DNA from: Microbacterium sp. Root553
GTDB taxonomy: Bacteria > Actinomycetota > Actinomycetes > Actinomycetales > Microbacteriaceae
DNA length: 64,000 bases
Direction: 5' to 3'
Assembly (NCBI RefSeq): GCF_001426995.1
Contig: NZ_LMFY01000001.1
Location: forward strand, 2,599,471-2,663,470
Shown: positions 8,417-16,288 of the stretch, one piece after another
Numbering within the stretch: the first letter of the stretch is position 1
How the letters are laid out: every line of letters begins with the position of its first letter
Made by a program: the position numbers and the translations under genes
Notes under the pieces: model-generated
Database searches by the model: none
The model's input: only the letters and a program-made list of their open reading frames with translations
What the model was told of the DNA's origin: nothing

Positions 8417-9760
8417 TCAGAGCAGCTCGAGGTTGTTCTTCAGCTCCAGCGGGGTCACCTGGCCGCGGTAGGCCTCCCACTCCTTGCGCTTGTTGAGGAG
8501 CACGTAGTTGAACACGGACTCGCCCAGGGTCTCGGCGACGAGCTCGGAGCTCTCCATGTACTCGAGAGCGTGGTCGAGGCTCGCGGGCAACGCCGCATAG
8601 CCCAGAGCGCGTCGTTCCGCATCGCTGAGGGACCAGACGTTGTCCTCGGCCTCGGGAGGGAGCTCGTACTCCTCCTCGATGCCCTTGAGACCCGCCGCGA
8701 GCATGAGCGCGTACGCGAGGTACGGGTTCGCCGCTGAGTCGAGAGCGCGGTACTCCACGCGAGACGATCCGCCCTTGTTCGGCTTGTACATCGGCACGCG
8801 CACGAGAGCCGAACGGTTGTTGTGGCCCCACGTGACGAAGCTGGGCGCTTCGTCACCGCCCCACAGACGCTTGTACGAGTTGACGAACTGGTTGGTCACG
8901 GCCGCCATCTCGTTGGCGTGGCGCAGGAGGCCGGCGATGAAGTGCCGACCGGTCTTCGACAGCTGGTACTTCGCGCCCTCCTCGTAGAAGGCGTTGCGCT
9001 CGCCCTCGAACAGCGACATGTGCGTGTGCATGCCGCTTCCGGGGTGTCCGCTCAACGGCTTGGGCATGAACGTGGCGTACACGCCCTGCTCGATCGCGAC
9101 CTCTTTGATGACCGTACGGAACGTCATCACGTTGTCGGCCATCGTCAGAGCATCCGCGTACCGCAGATCGATCTCGTTCTGCCCGGGCCCACCCTCGTGG
9201 TGGCTGAACTCGACCGAGATGCCGAGGTCTTCGAGCATGCGCACCGACCGCCGACGGAAGTCGTGTGCGGTGCCGCCGGGGACGTTGTCGAAGTATCCGG
9301 CGGAGTCGACCGGGACGGGACCCTCAGGGCCGAACGACGACGACTTGAGCAGGTAGAACTCGATCTCGGGATGCGTGTAGAAGGTGAATCCGGCGTCGGC
9401 GGCCTTCGCGAGTGTGCGCTTGAGCACGTGCCGCGGGTCGGAGACGGCGGGGCGTCCGTCGGGCGTCGTGATGTCGCAGAACATGCGCGCCGTGGGGTCG
9501 ATCTCGCCGCGCCACGGCAGCGTCTGGAAGGTGGTCGGGTCGGGCTGGGCGAGCAGGTCCGACTCGTAGCTGCGAGTCAGCCCCTCGATGGCCGAGCCGT
9601 CGAAGCCGATCCCCTCGGCGAATGCGCCCTCGACCTCGGCCGGAGCGATCGCGACCGACTTCAACGTTCCGATCACATCGGTGAACCACAGTCGCACGAA
9701 CTTGACGCCGCGCTCTTCGATCGTCCGGAGGACGAAATCCCTCTGCTTGTCCATCGTCAC
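8417..9760 (-). CDS. glnA2: Glutamine synthetase, GlnA2 type
   Basis: 447-residue type I glutamine synthetase with a complete N-terminal beta-grasp domain and catalytic barrel (GSGMHTHMSLF, NNRSALVRVPMY, EYRALDSAANPYLAYA). It differs from GlnA at the adenylylation loop, which reads EYELPPEAEDNVW instead of [15 protein letters not shown], so regulation by GlnE is doubtful although a tyrosine remains. The start ATG 9760 overlaps the stop of the upstream small SPOR-like gene by 4 bp. Order and strand relative to glnE match the conserved glnE-glnA2 pair of Actinobacteria. Confidence 0.93.
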   Translation of the reverse strand: MTMDKQRDFVLRTIEERGVKFVRLWFTDVIGTLKSVAIAPAEVEGAFAEGIGFDGSAIEGLTRSYESDLLAQPDPTTFQTLPWRGEIDPTARMFCDITTPDGRPAVSDPRHVLKRTLAKAADAGFTFYTHPEIEFYLLKSSSFGPEGPVPVDSAGYFDNVPGGTAHDFRRRSVRMLEDLGISVEFSHHEGGPGQNEIDLRYADALTMADNVMTFRTVIKEVAIEQGVYATFMPKPLSGHPGSGMHTHMSLFEGERNAFYEEGAKYQLSKTGRHFIAGLLRHANEMAAVTNQFVNSYKRLWGGDEAPSFVTWGHNNRSALVRVPMYKPNKGGSSRVEYRALDSAANPYLAYALMLAAGLKGIEEEYELPPEAEDNVWSLSDAERRALGYAALPASLDHALEYMESSELVAETLGESVFNYVLLNKRKEWEAYRGQVTPLELKNNLELL

Positions 9761-9972
9761 TCGGCGCCCGTGCCGGTACCGGAGTCCCAGCCGTTCTCGG
9801 CGGCCTCCTCGTCGGCCCAGGCGCGGGAGCGCTCCTGCAGCTTCTCCGGCGCGTGCGCCGCCTCGGCCTCGGTGTCGAAGGGACCGACACGGTCGGCGGA
9901 CGCCGAGATCATGCCGAACTCGACCTGACGGGTCTCCAGGTTGTACCAGTACTTCTCATCGCCGTTCGACAT
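9757..9972 (-). CDS. Small SPOR-like protein
   Basis: 71-residue acidic protein. It starts EKYWYNLETRQVEFG and continues through a GPFDTEAEAAHA segment with the layout of a SPOR repeat (aromatic strand, then GPF/Y...A..A). Small proteins of this kind commonly sit next to glnA2 in Microbacteriaceae; their role is unknown. AAGGGG precedes ATG 9972, and TAGGAT farther upstream is a plausible -10. It overlaps glnA2 by ATGA, which suggests coupled translation. Confidence 0.7.
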   Translation of the reverse strand: MSNGDEKYWYNLETRQVEFGMISASADRVGPFDTEAEAAHAPEKLQERSRAWADEEAAENGWDSGTGTGAE

Positions 9973-10027
9973 GGCCGTTCCCCTTCATACGTGTGTCATC
10001 GATCCTACTGGCGCTGGCGGCGGTCGC

Positions 10028-10033
10028 TAAGCT
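10028..10033 (+). promoter_or_regulatory. -10 box for leaderless ppgK
   Basis: TAAGCT ends 7 bases before the ATG at 10041. No Shine-Dalgarno sequence is present between them, so transcription probably starts at or next to the start codon. Confidence 0.5.
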
Positions 10034-10040
10034 ATCGACC

Positions 10041-10787
10041 ATGGCAAAAGCGATCGGCGTCGACATCGGCGGCACGGGAATCAAGGCGGGTCTGGTCGAC
10101 CTCGAACACGGCACCATGGCATCGGACCGGGTGAGGGTCCCCACCCCCGCGGGCGCATCTCCGCAGGATGTGCTCCAGGCGGTGCAGACCGTGCTGAAGA
10201 CCCTCGACGTGAAGGACGCGTCGCTTCCGCTGGGCGTGGCGTTCCCCGCGATCGTCAAGCGCGGCAAGACCCTCTCCGCCGCCAACGTGTCGAAGGAATG
10301 GATCGACTTCGACGCCGAGAAGTTCTTCCGCGACGGACTCGGCCGCAACATCGTCTTCGTGAACGATGCGGATGCCGCGGGCGTCGCCGAGGCCCGGCAC
10401 GGCGCTGCCCGTGACGTGCGCGGCTTCACCCTGCTCACCACGCTCGGCACCGGCATCGGCTCCGCGTTCCTGAACGACGGCGTGCTGCTTCCCAACACCG
10501 AGCTCGGGCACCTGAACTTCCGCGAGTACGAGTCGGTCGAGACCTTCGCCGCCACGTCTGCTCGCGAGCGCGAGGGCCTCAGCTGGTCGGAGTGGGCCGA
10601 GCGCCTGCAGGCCTTCTACTCGCACATCGAGTTCCTCTTCAGCCCCGACCTGTTCGTGGTCGGCGGCGGCGTCTCGAAGAACGCCGGCGACTTCCTGCCG
10701 CTGCTCGATCTCAAGACCCCGATCGTCCCGGCGATCCACCGGAACAATTCCGGCATCATCGGCGCAGCGTCGCTCGCTGGCGACTGA
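10041..10787 (+). CDS. ppgK: Polyphosphate glucokinase
   Basis: 248-residue ROK-family kinase that phosphorylates glucose using polyphosphate (and usually ATP). IGVDIGGTGIKAG (5-17) is the phosphate-binding loop, LTTLGTGIGSAF the second phosphate motif, ELGHLNF the sugar-binding motif and VVGGGVSK the C-terminal adenosine motif. The length and the short actinobacterial form without the ROK zinc-binding cysteines fit PpgK. The gene stands alone: a divergent operon lies upstream and a structured RNA candidate downstream. Confidence 0.92.
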   Translation: MAKAIGVDIGGTGIKAGLVDLEHGTMASDRVRVPTPAGASPQDVLQAVQTVLKTLDVKDASLPLGVAFPAIVKRGKTLSAANVSKEWIDFDAEKFFRDGLGRNIVFVNDADAAGVAEARHGAARDVRGFTLLTTLGTGIGSAFLNDGVLLPNTELGHLNFREYESVETFAATSAREREGLSWSEWAERLQAFYSHIEFLFSPDLFVVGGGVSKNAGDFLPLLDLKTPIVPAIHRNNSGIIGAASLAGD

Positions 10788-10871
10788 TCCGCCACTCGGG
10801 GAACGGCCGGGTCGGGCTCCTCACGATCAGATCGCGAGGCCCTGCGAACCTCGGACTTCCCTTTAGTTAGG

Positions 10872-10877
10872 TAACCT
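10872..10877 (+). promoter_or_regulatory. -10 box for the structured RNA
   Basis: TAACCT lies 5-6 bases before the outer stem of the RNA that begins at 10883. It sits inside the near-palindrome TAGGTAACCTA. The -35 region is not convincing. Confidence 0.35.
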
Positions 10878-10882
10878 AGTAA

Positions 10883-11024
10883 CGTTCCCAGTAAGCAACC
10901 CGATCCCCCATTCGGGTGCGGGAACGATCCTTCCGACATCGCACAGCGCACGGTTCCCCAGACCGTCGTCGGACACATCGTTTACAGAGATCCGGCCCGG
11001 ACCCCCCAGTGTCCGGGCCGGATC
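10883..11024 (+). ncRNA. Structured RNA with C-rich loops, 6C RNA-like
   Basis: This is most of the 336-bp gap between ppgK and rnpB and has no plausible coding frame. It folds into three successive hairpins. The first is a long arm, CGTTCCC (10883-10889) with 10920-10926, enclosing ACCCGA/TCGGGT (10898-10903, 10912-10917) and the loop TCCCCCAT. The second is ACGGT/ACCGT (10950-10954, 10962-10966) with loop TCCCCAG. The third is a 14-bp stem (10989-11002 with 11011-11024) with loop CCCCCAGT, which could also end transcription. Hairpins with runs of C in the loops are the hallmark of actinobacterial 6C RNA (called B11 in mycobacteria), which pairs with G-rich ribosome-binding sites. The family call is by structure only; the strand is inferred from the C-rich side. 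Confidence 0.5.
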
Positions 11025-11123
11025 GCATTCCGAGGGAAGGCGTCTCGGACCTTCGGACTGTCGTCTCGCATCTTCGGACGCGCAGAGGATCCGTCACTCC
11101 GCCGTCGAATCGGGCCGGATGAT

Positions 11124-11486
11124 GCGAATGGGCCGACCTGTACGCCGGGTTCTGTTCCGGGGTTCTTCGCCCCTTCGACGGCCATCTCTCTCGGCGACAC
11201 GTTGCCGTGGCACTCTAGCGGTCTACCCGAGGACTCGGCGAGCCGCGTCAACATCCTCTGTCTGACCTTGCTCCGGACGAGGTTTACCTGGCGGGCCATG
11301 TCACCATGGCCCCCGGTGGTCTCTTACACCACCCTTTCACCCTTACCCCTTGCGGGGCGGTCTGCTCTCTGTGGCACTTTCTCGCGGATTGCTCCGGGTG
11401 GGCGTTACCCACCGTCCTGCCCTGAGGAGCCCGGACGTTCCTCGGTGCGGTTGCCCGCCACGCGGCCGTCCAGTCGACCCATTCGC
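11124..11486 (-). rRNA. rnpB: RNase P RNA (catalytic RNA, bacterial class A)
   Basis: 363-nt ribozyme component of RNase P, which matures tRNA 5' ends. It is a catalytic non-coding RNA rather than a ribosomal RNA. On the minus strand the ends pair as helix P1: GCGAATGGG at 11486-11478 with its complement at 11132-11124. The 5' part holds GAGGAACGTCCGGGCTCC (the conserved GAGGAAAGUCCGGGC region) and the 3' part ends CAGAACCCGGCGTACAGG, the universal P RNA signature. A TAGACT box at 11498-11493 puts the transcription start at the first base of P1. It follows the polymerase gene by 25 bp on the same strand. Confidence 0.93.
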
Positions 11487-11492
11487 AGCTCC

Positions 11493-11498
11493 AGTCTA
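11493..11498 (-). promoter_or_regulatory. -10 box of rnpB
   Basis: TAGACT on the minus strand ends 6 bases before the first base of helix P1. It lies just past the stop codon of the upstream polymerase gene, so rnpB need not depend on read-through. Confidence 0.55.
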
Positions 11499-11511
11499 CG
11501 ACCAGGCCGCG

Positions 11512-13221
11512 CTATTTCTCCGCCGACTCCGCGATGCGCAGGTCGAGCGGCACCTCGATCGGGAACCCTCCGAACATCCGCCGGGTGGCGACGTCGGCGG
11601 CCTCCCGCACCGCGTCGGCCGCCGCCTCCGCCTGCTCCTGCGGAACATGGAGGATCACTTCGTCGTGCAGGAAGAACGCGAGATGCGCGCGCGACCCGAA
11701 GACCCCGGATGCCGGTGCATGCCGCTGCGCCTCGGGGAGCCTCAGCAGCCGGTGTCTGATCTCCGCCAGCCAGATCAGCGACCACTCGGCGGCCGTGCCC
11801 TGCACGACGAAGTTGCGCGTGAACCTGCCCCAATCCCTCGCACGGCGACGCGCCAGGGCGACATCGGTCGGGTCGGCATCGGCATCCGTCGCTCGCGCCT
11901 GCATGTCCTCCCACTCGGTCGAGGGGCGCGGGGACGACCGTCCGAGCCAGGTCGAGACGACTCCCCCGTCCTCGCCGATCCGCGCGGCCTTGTCGACGTG
12001 CGCCATCGCCCGCGGATACACCTTGCGCAGTCGCGGCACCAACCGCCCGCTGTCCCCCGTCGTGGCGCCGTACATCGCACCGAGCACGGCATACTTCGCC
12101 TCTTCCCGCGTCGCCACCGCCCCCGAATCGACGACGCCGGCGTAGAGGTCCTTCCCCTGTGCAGCTCGGGCCATCGCCCGATCACCGGCCATCGCGGCCA
12201 GCATCCGGGGCTCCAGCTGCGCGACATCCGCGACGACCAGCGTCCATCCCTCATCCGCCCGGACCGCCGCACGCAGGTTCCTGGGCAGCTGGAGCGCTCC
12301 CCCGCCGGCCGATGCCCAGCGGCCCGTGACGACGCCGCCGGTGATGTAGATCGGACGGAACCGCCCCTCGTACACCCACTCGGCCAGCCACGCCCATCCG
12401 TTGGCGCTCAGCAGACGTGAGAGCTTCTTGTAGGCGAGCAGCGGCTCGACGACGGCGTGGTCGTGCTGCGCGAGCTCCCACCGTCCGGTGGACTCGACCT
12501 GCACTCCCACCCGGTGCAGCGCCCTCAGCAGCTTCGGCTGGCTCTCGAGGTTCAGAGTCGCATCGCCGAGGATCGAGCGGATGCGCTCCCCCTGCGCGAC
12601 CATGCGGCTCGGGAGCCCGCCACCGGCCGGGCGTGCGCCGAGGATCTCGGTGAGGATCTCGTCGTGCGCGGCCTCGTTCCACGGCAGACCGGCGACGCGC
12701 ATCTCCTCGGCGATCAACCCGCCGGCCGATTCCGCGGAGGCCAGCAGAGTCAGCCGGCCGTCCGTCCCCGCGCGCAGGACGCGACGCTGCTCCCGATACT
12801 GCTCCAGCAGCTCGGCCACGGGATCGTCGACCTCGCCGCCGTCGGCGAGGTCGAACAGGGCCGGAGCCTCATCGACGGGGTCTCGGCGCAGCCAGGCCGG
12901 CGACGGCGCCAGGGGCCGGGCCACCGTGTCCGTGTCGCGGAGGATCGCATGGCACAGCAGCAGATCGTGTGAACGGCCGATCTGCACGTCGGCTGCCAGG
13001 AGGACCGGGTAGATCTCGCGCGCGCTGCGGATCACCCATCGAGGTCGGGCGTCGCGCTCCTGCCGCGCGACCCAGTCGGGCATCTCCGCACCGGTCAGGA
13101 CGGTGCGGCCGGCCTCGGCGTCGTCGGCGTCGAGCTCCACGGCGGCGTACTGCGACGCCCCGCCGCCGGAGCCGAGAGCGGCGAGAGCGATCCGGCGTTC
13201 GATCGGTTTCCGCGAGCTCAC
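11512..13221 (-). CDS. Bifunctional 3'-5' exonuclease/DNA polymerase I-like protein
   Basis: 569-residue family A polymerase of the short actinobacterial type, distinct from full-length PolA. Polymerase motifs are intact: TGRW (299-302), motif A ADVAQLEPR (331-339, diverged from DYSQIELR), motif B R..AKYAVLGAMYG (372-385), NFVVQGTAAE (470-479) and motif C HDE (519-521). No 5'-nuclease domain is present. The N-terminal ~150 residues match the exonuclease position, but I do not see a clear DxE pair, so proofreading may be lost. GTG start at 13221. Downstream of the zinc-ribbon gene and upstream of rnpB. A role in repair synthesis is inferred. Confidence 0.88.
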   Translation of the reverse strand: MSSRKPIERRIALAALGSGGGASQYAAVELDADDAEAGRTVLTGAEMPDWVARQERDARPRWVIRSAREIYPVLLAADVQIGRSHDLLLCHAILRDTDTVARPLAPSPAWLRRDPVDEAPALFDLADGGEVDDPVAELLEQYREQRRVLRAGTDGRLTLLASAESAGGLIAEEMRVAGLPWNEAAHDEILTEILGARPAGGGLPSRMVAQGERIRSILGDATLNLESQPKLLRALHRVGVQVESTGRWELAQHDHAVVEPLLAYKKLSRLLSANGWAWLAEWVYEGRFRPIYITGGVVTGRWASAGGGALQLPRNLRAAVRADEGWTLVVADVAQLEPRMLAAMAGDRAMARAAQGKDLYAGVVDSGAVATREEAKYAVLGAMYGATTGDSGRLVPRLRKVYPRAMAHVDKAARIGEDGGVVSTWLGRSSPRPSTEWEDMQARATDADADPTDVALARRRARDWGRFTRNFVVQGTAAEWSLIWLAEIRHRLLRLPEAQRHAPASGVFGSRAHLAFFLHDEVILHVPQEQAEAAADAVREAADVATRRMFGGFPIEVPLDLRIAESAEK

Positions 13222-13246
13222 CGTCTACGTACGCGCGGCGCGGTGC

Positions 13247-13978
13247 TCACAGCCCGGTCTCGTCGGTGCGGACCAGGATGCAGCCGCACTCGGGGCACGA
13301 CACGACGAGGTCGTCCGGCGCGTTGCGAATGTCGTTGATGTCGGTTCCCGGGAGCAGGATGCGGCATCCCTCGCAGGTGCCGCGGGTGAGCAGCGCGGCC
13401 CCCGCACTGTTCGAGGCCCTGCGGGTGTACTCCGCGAGGAGCGGAGCGGGCACCGCCGCCGTCACGGCGTCGCGGTCACGCGCCAACTGGGCGGCGAGAT
13501 CCGTCGCCGCCTGCACGTCGGCCTTCGCCTGCGCGGTGAGCGCCGTGCCCTCCGCCGTGGTCGTGGCGAGCAGCGCCTGCTGCGCGGCGACCGCGGCATC
13601 CGCATCCTCGACACGGCCCATGACGTCGAGCTCGATGTCCTCGAGGTCGCTCTGGCGCCGGGTGAGGCTGGCGATCTCGTGCTCGAGCGCCTGCGCGTCC
13701 TTGGGGTTGGTCGATGTGGCGAGACGGTCGGCATCGCGAGCACGGCGCTGCTCGACGAGCTTCACATCGGACTCCAGACGGGTGAGCTCCGTGCGCACAT
13801 CGTCGCGGGTGCCGGTCAGCGCGGTCAGCTCACGCAGCTGCTCCTGGCGGATCGCGACGAGCTCGGCGATCCGAGCGGCCTGGGAGGGCTTGGTCCGCGC
13901 GCGCTCCGCCTGCGCGATGCGCCGGTCGAGATCGGCGACGTCGAGAAGGATGCGCTGGTGTTCGGGGCTCGCGTTCAC
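13247..13978 (-). CDS. Coiled-coil protein with C4 zinc ribbon (DUF164/CdsZ-like)
   Basis: 243 residues. Residues 10-180 are almost entirely helical heptads (RRIAQAERART..., KLVEQRRARDAD, HEIASLTRRQ), followed by a C4 zinc ribbon with CEGC at 202-205 and CPEC at 228-231. Homologues in mycobacteria and chlamydia bind or regulate other factors; in Actinobacteria the gene commonly neighbours RNase HI/phosphatase or Nif3-like genes. The biochemical role is not settled. GTG start at 13978 with TAGATT 7 bases upstream suggests a leaderless transcript. It precedes the polymerase gene by 25 bp. Confidence 0.85.
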   Translation of the reverse strand: MNASPEHQRILLDVADLDRRIAQAERARTKPSQAARIAELVAIRQEQLRELTALTGTRDDVRTELTRLESDVKLVEQRRARDADRLATSTNPKDAQALEHEIASLTRRQSDLEDIELDVMGRVEDADAAVAAQQALLATTTAEGTALTAQAKADVQAATDLAAQLARDRDAVTAAVPAPLLAEYTRRASNSAGAALLTRGTCEGCRILLPGTDINDIRNAPDDLVVSCPECGCILVRTDETGL

Positions 13979-13985
13979 GCTCTCA

Positions 13986-13991
13986 AATCTA
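13986..13991 (-). promoter_or_regulatory. -10 box for leaderless zinc-ribbon gene
   Basis: TAGATT is separated by 7 bases from the GTG start at 13978, and no Shine-Dalgarno sequence lies between. Confidence 0.45.
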
Positions 13992-14011
13992 GTCGCTGAC
14001 GGAGCGGCTCA

Positions 14012-14434
14012 TCACCCGATCCGACCGTCGAGGTACAGCCAGCGTCCGTCGTCGCGGACGAAACGGCTGCGCTCCCGCAACGACCCGCGCTCGTCGCCCT
14101 CTCGCCAGAACGCCTCGAACTCGACGACCCCCTCGCGGTCGAAGGGTCCGCCCGCGACACGATCGACGATCAGCAGACGACGCCAGACGAGGGCGGGATC
14201 GAGATCCAGCTCCGCCGGCCTCGTCGACGGATGCCAGCTGGCTCGGAGATACTCGGCGTCGTGCAGCGCGAACGCCGTGTACCGCGAACGCATCAGCCGC
14301 TCCGCCGTGGGGGCGGCGGCACCGCGGAGCAGGGGCCCACAGCATCCGCCGAACACGTCGCCCGATCCGCATGGGCATCGGGCGGCATCATCGGGGATGC
14401 GGGCTTCACGCGCCATGCTCTCCGCCGGGGTCAT
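14012..14434 (-). CDS. YchJ-family SEC-C motif protein (UPF0225)
   Basis: 140-residue member of the YchJ family. The N-terminal SEC-C zinc motif reads CPCGSGDVFGGCCGPLL, followed by RLMRSRYTAFALHDAEYL and the C-terminal FVRDDGRWLYLDG, a cystatin-like fold shared with NTF2-like proteins. The function is unknown; SEC-C modules bind zinc and often mediate protein contacts. ATG 14434 is preceded both by GGAG and by a TACGCT box 6 bases upstream. It is divergent from the aldo/keto reductase with only 22 bp between the start codons. Confidence 0.85.
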   Translation of the reverse strand: MTPAESMAREARIPDDAARCPCGSGDVFGGCCGPLLRGAAAPTAERLMRSRYTAFALHDAEYLRASWHPSTRPAELDLDPALVWRRLLIVDRVAGGPFDREGVVEFEAFWREGDERGSLRERSRFVRDDGRWLYLDGRIG

Positions 14435-14438
14435 CGCT

Positions 14439-14452
14439 CCAGCGTACGCTGG
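14439..14452. promoter_or_regulatory. Symmetric bidirectional promoter palindrome
   Basis: The perfect 14-bp palindrome CCAGCGTACGCTGG contains TACGCT on both strands (14445-14450 plus, 14446-14441 minus). Each copy ends exactly 6 bases before a start codon: ATG 14457 rightwards and ATG 14434 leftwards. Both genes can therefore be transcribed as leaderless mRNAs from one shared element. Confidence 0.6.
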
Positions 14453-14456
14453 CGGC

Positions 14457-15296
14457 ATGACGGCACTCGCGCACTTCACCGCACACAACGGCTTCGCCCT
14501 CCCGGCCCTCGGTCTCGGCACCTACGCCCTCGACGGCGACGCCGGAGCGGAGGCCGTCGCCGGCGCGATCGGCGCGGGGTACCGCCTGATCGACTCGGCC
14601 TTCAACTACGAGAACGAAGGGTCCGTCGGCCGCGGTGTCCGCGCATCCGGCCTCGAGGCGTCGGAGCTCATCGTGACGACGAAGCTCCCCGGCAGACACC
14701 ACCGCCGCGAGAAGGCACGCACCAGCATCGAGGAGAGTCGCTCGCGACTGGGCGTCGACGCCATCGATCTGCACCTCATCCACTGGCCGAACCCGCACCA
14801 GGACGAATACCTGCAGGCCTGGGAGGCGCTGGTCGAGGCGCAGCAGCGAGGCACGGTGCGCCAGATCGGCGTGTCGAACTTCCTGCCGGAGCACCTCGAG
14901 CGCATCGAGCGAGAGACCGGCGTGCGGCCGGTCGTCAATCAGATCGAGGTGCACCCGTACTTCCCCCAGGACGAGCAGCTGGCGTACCACCGCCAGCACG
15001 GGATCCTCACCGAGGCCTGGAGTCCGTTGGGACGCGCGAAGGAACTCCTGCAGGAGCGGGTCATCGGCGAGGTCGCCTCGGCGCATGGGATCTCCCCCGC
15101 GCAGACGGTGCTCGCCTGGCATGTGGCACGCGAGACGGTCGCGATCCCCAAGGCCTCGTCGCTCGCTCACCAGCAGTCGAACCTCGAGGCGGGCGCGGTG
15201 TCGCTCACCGCCGACGAGGTCGCCGCGATCACCGCTCTCGGACGCGCGGACGGCCGCCTGTTCGATGCCGACCCGGCGACCCACGAGGAGTCCTGA
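14457..15296 (+). CDS. Aldo/keto reductase
   Basis: 279-residue NADPH-dependent reductase of carbonyl compounds, AKR5-like (2,5-diketo-gluconate reductase type). The catalytic tetrad is visible: Asp46 and Tyr51 in DSAFNYENEG, Lys76 in TTKLPG and His109 in LIHWPNP. The phosphate-binding C-terminal part includes AIPKASS. The substrate cannot be predicted. The start follows the shared palindrome by 4 bases. The methyltransferase-like gene downstream starts 25 bp after its stop and has its own -10 box. Confidence 0.92.
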   Translation: MTALAHFTAHNGFALPALGLGTYALDGDAGAEAVAGAIGAGYRLIDSAFNYENEGSVGRGVRASGLEASELIVTTKLPGRHHRREKARTSIEESRSRLGVDAIDLHLIHWPNPHQDEYLQAWEALVEAQQRGTVRQIGVSNFLPEHLERIERETGVRPVVNQIEVHPYFPQDEQLAYHRQHGILTEAWSPLGRAKELLQERVIGEVASAHGISPAQTVLAWHVARETVAIPKASSLAHQQSNLEAGAVSLTADEVAAITALGRADGRLFDADPATHEES

Positions 15297-15308
15297 GCCG
15301 CACGCTCA

Positions 15309-15314
15309 TAGACT
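15309..15314 (+). promoter_or_regulatory. -10 box for leaderless ICMT-like gene
   Basis: TAGACT ends 7 bases before the ATG at 15322. The 25-bp gap after the reductase gene holds no clear Shine-Dalgarno sequence apart from GGCGGG. Confidence 0.45.
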
Positions 15315-15321
15315 GGCGGGC

Positions 15322-16254
15322 ATGCCCGTCATCGCTGGGATCCGCATCACTCCGATCACGGCACGGGTGTACTTCGCCGTCCAGGCGCTGTGCGGTGCGC
15401 TGTGGTGGGTGGCCGTCGCCCTGTCCGCAGAGGTGCGCGACGCCACGCTCGGCGGCCTCCCCGCCCCGGTCATCGCGGCGTTCGACATCCCGCTCTTCGT
15501 CGGCGGCTCGGCACTGGCCGCAGCCGGCGTGCGCGGGGCGCTGTGGGTGGTCACGCCGTGGACGGCGCTCGTCGCCCTCGGGATGGCCGTCTATGCGACG
15601 GCGACCACACTCGCCGGCTGGGGCGCCCTGCTCATGGCGATCGCCGCCGGTGCCAGCGTCGCCGCGGCGATCGTCGTCCTGTGCGGGCGCGCACCGGTCG
15701 AATGGATCGTGACCGGTCCCTTCGCATTCCGCCCCGCCGACCGCGTCGGCACCCGTGGACTGCTGGCACGCACCGGTCAGCAGACTCTGGTGTTCTGGGG
15801 GACCTTCCTCATCGTCGTCCCCCTCATCGCGGCAGTGGTCGAAGCACGGTGGGGCCTGCGCATCGACGCTCCCTCTGCGGTGCACATCGCGGGCGGCGTA
15901 CTGCTCGTCGTGGCGACAGCACTCGGGGTGTGGTCGGCGGTGTCGATGTCGGTCGACGGCGAGGGGACGCCGCTGCCGTCGCAGATGGCTCGACAACTGG
16001 TCATCACCGGCCCCTACCGGTACGTGCGCAACCCCATGGCCGTCGCCGGGATCGCGCAGGGAGTCGCCGTCGGGATGCTGCTGGGGTCGTGGATGGTCGT
16101 GGCATACTCGCTCGTCGGCTCGCTGCTGTGGAACACCCTCGTCCGTCCGCTCGAGGAGGCCGACCTCGAGCAGCGGTTCGGCGCCGAATTCGTCGCCTAT
16201 CGCGACCGCGTCACCTGCTGGATCCCGGCCTCGCCCGTCTCCCGACAGGTCTGA
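15322..16254 (+). CDS. Isoprenylcysteine methyltransferase-like membrane protein
   Basis: 310-residue membrane protein. The N-terminal half has about four hydrophobic spans. The C-terminal ~110 residues match the ICMT/PEMT methyltransferase pattern: GPYRYVRNPMAVAGI, then LEEADLEQRFGAEF and YRDRV..WIP. Members methylate lipids, isoprenoid or other small acceptors with S-adenosylmethionine at the membrane; the acceptor here is unknown. The gene ends in an exact 18-bp tandem duplication of its last five codons and stop (16237-16254 repeated at 16255-16272). Confidence 0.78.
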   Translation: MPVIAGIRITPITARVYFAVQALCGALWWVAVALSAEVRDATLGGLPAPVIAAFDIPLFVGGSALAAAGVRGALWVVTPWTALVALGMAVYATATTLAGWGALLMAIAAGASVAAAIVVLCGRAPVEWIVTGPFAFRPADRVGTRGLLARTGQQTLVFWGTFLIVVPLIAAVVEARWGLRIDAPSAVHIAGGVLLVVATALGVWSAVSMSVDGEGTPLPSQMARQLVITGPYRYVRNPMAVAGIAQGVAVGMLLGSWMVVAYSLVGSLLWNTLVRPLEEADLEQRFGAEFVAYRDRVTCWIPASPVSRQV

Positions 16255-16272
16255 GTCTCCCGACAGGTCTGA
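16237..16272 (+). repeat. 18-bp tandem duplication spanning a stop codon
   Basis: GTCTCCCGACAGGTCTGA occurs twice back to back. The first copy is the end of the ICMT-like gene (V-S-R-Q-V-stop), and the second keeps the same frame after the stop. Perfect identity suggests a recent slippage event. Confidence 0.95.
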
Positions 16273-16273
16273 A

Positions 16274-16286
16274 CGGGCGTCGCGCC
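16274..16286. terminator. Small hairpin between convergent genes
   Basis: GGGCG-TCG-CGCCC lies between the convergent ends of the ICMT-like and epimerase genes. The stem is short and there is no T-run, so its terminator role is tentative. Confidence 0.3.
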
Positions 16287-16288
16287 CC

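Noticed and set aside
10863..10883. TTAGGTAACCTAG looked like an IdeR/DtxR iron box
   Set aside because: It matches only one half of the 19-bp consensus, and no gene starts within 150 bp; it is better explained as the -10 region of the structured RNA.
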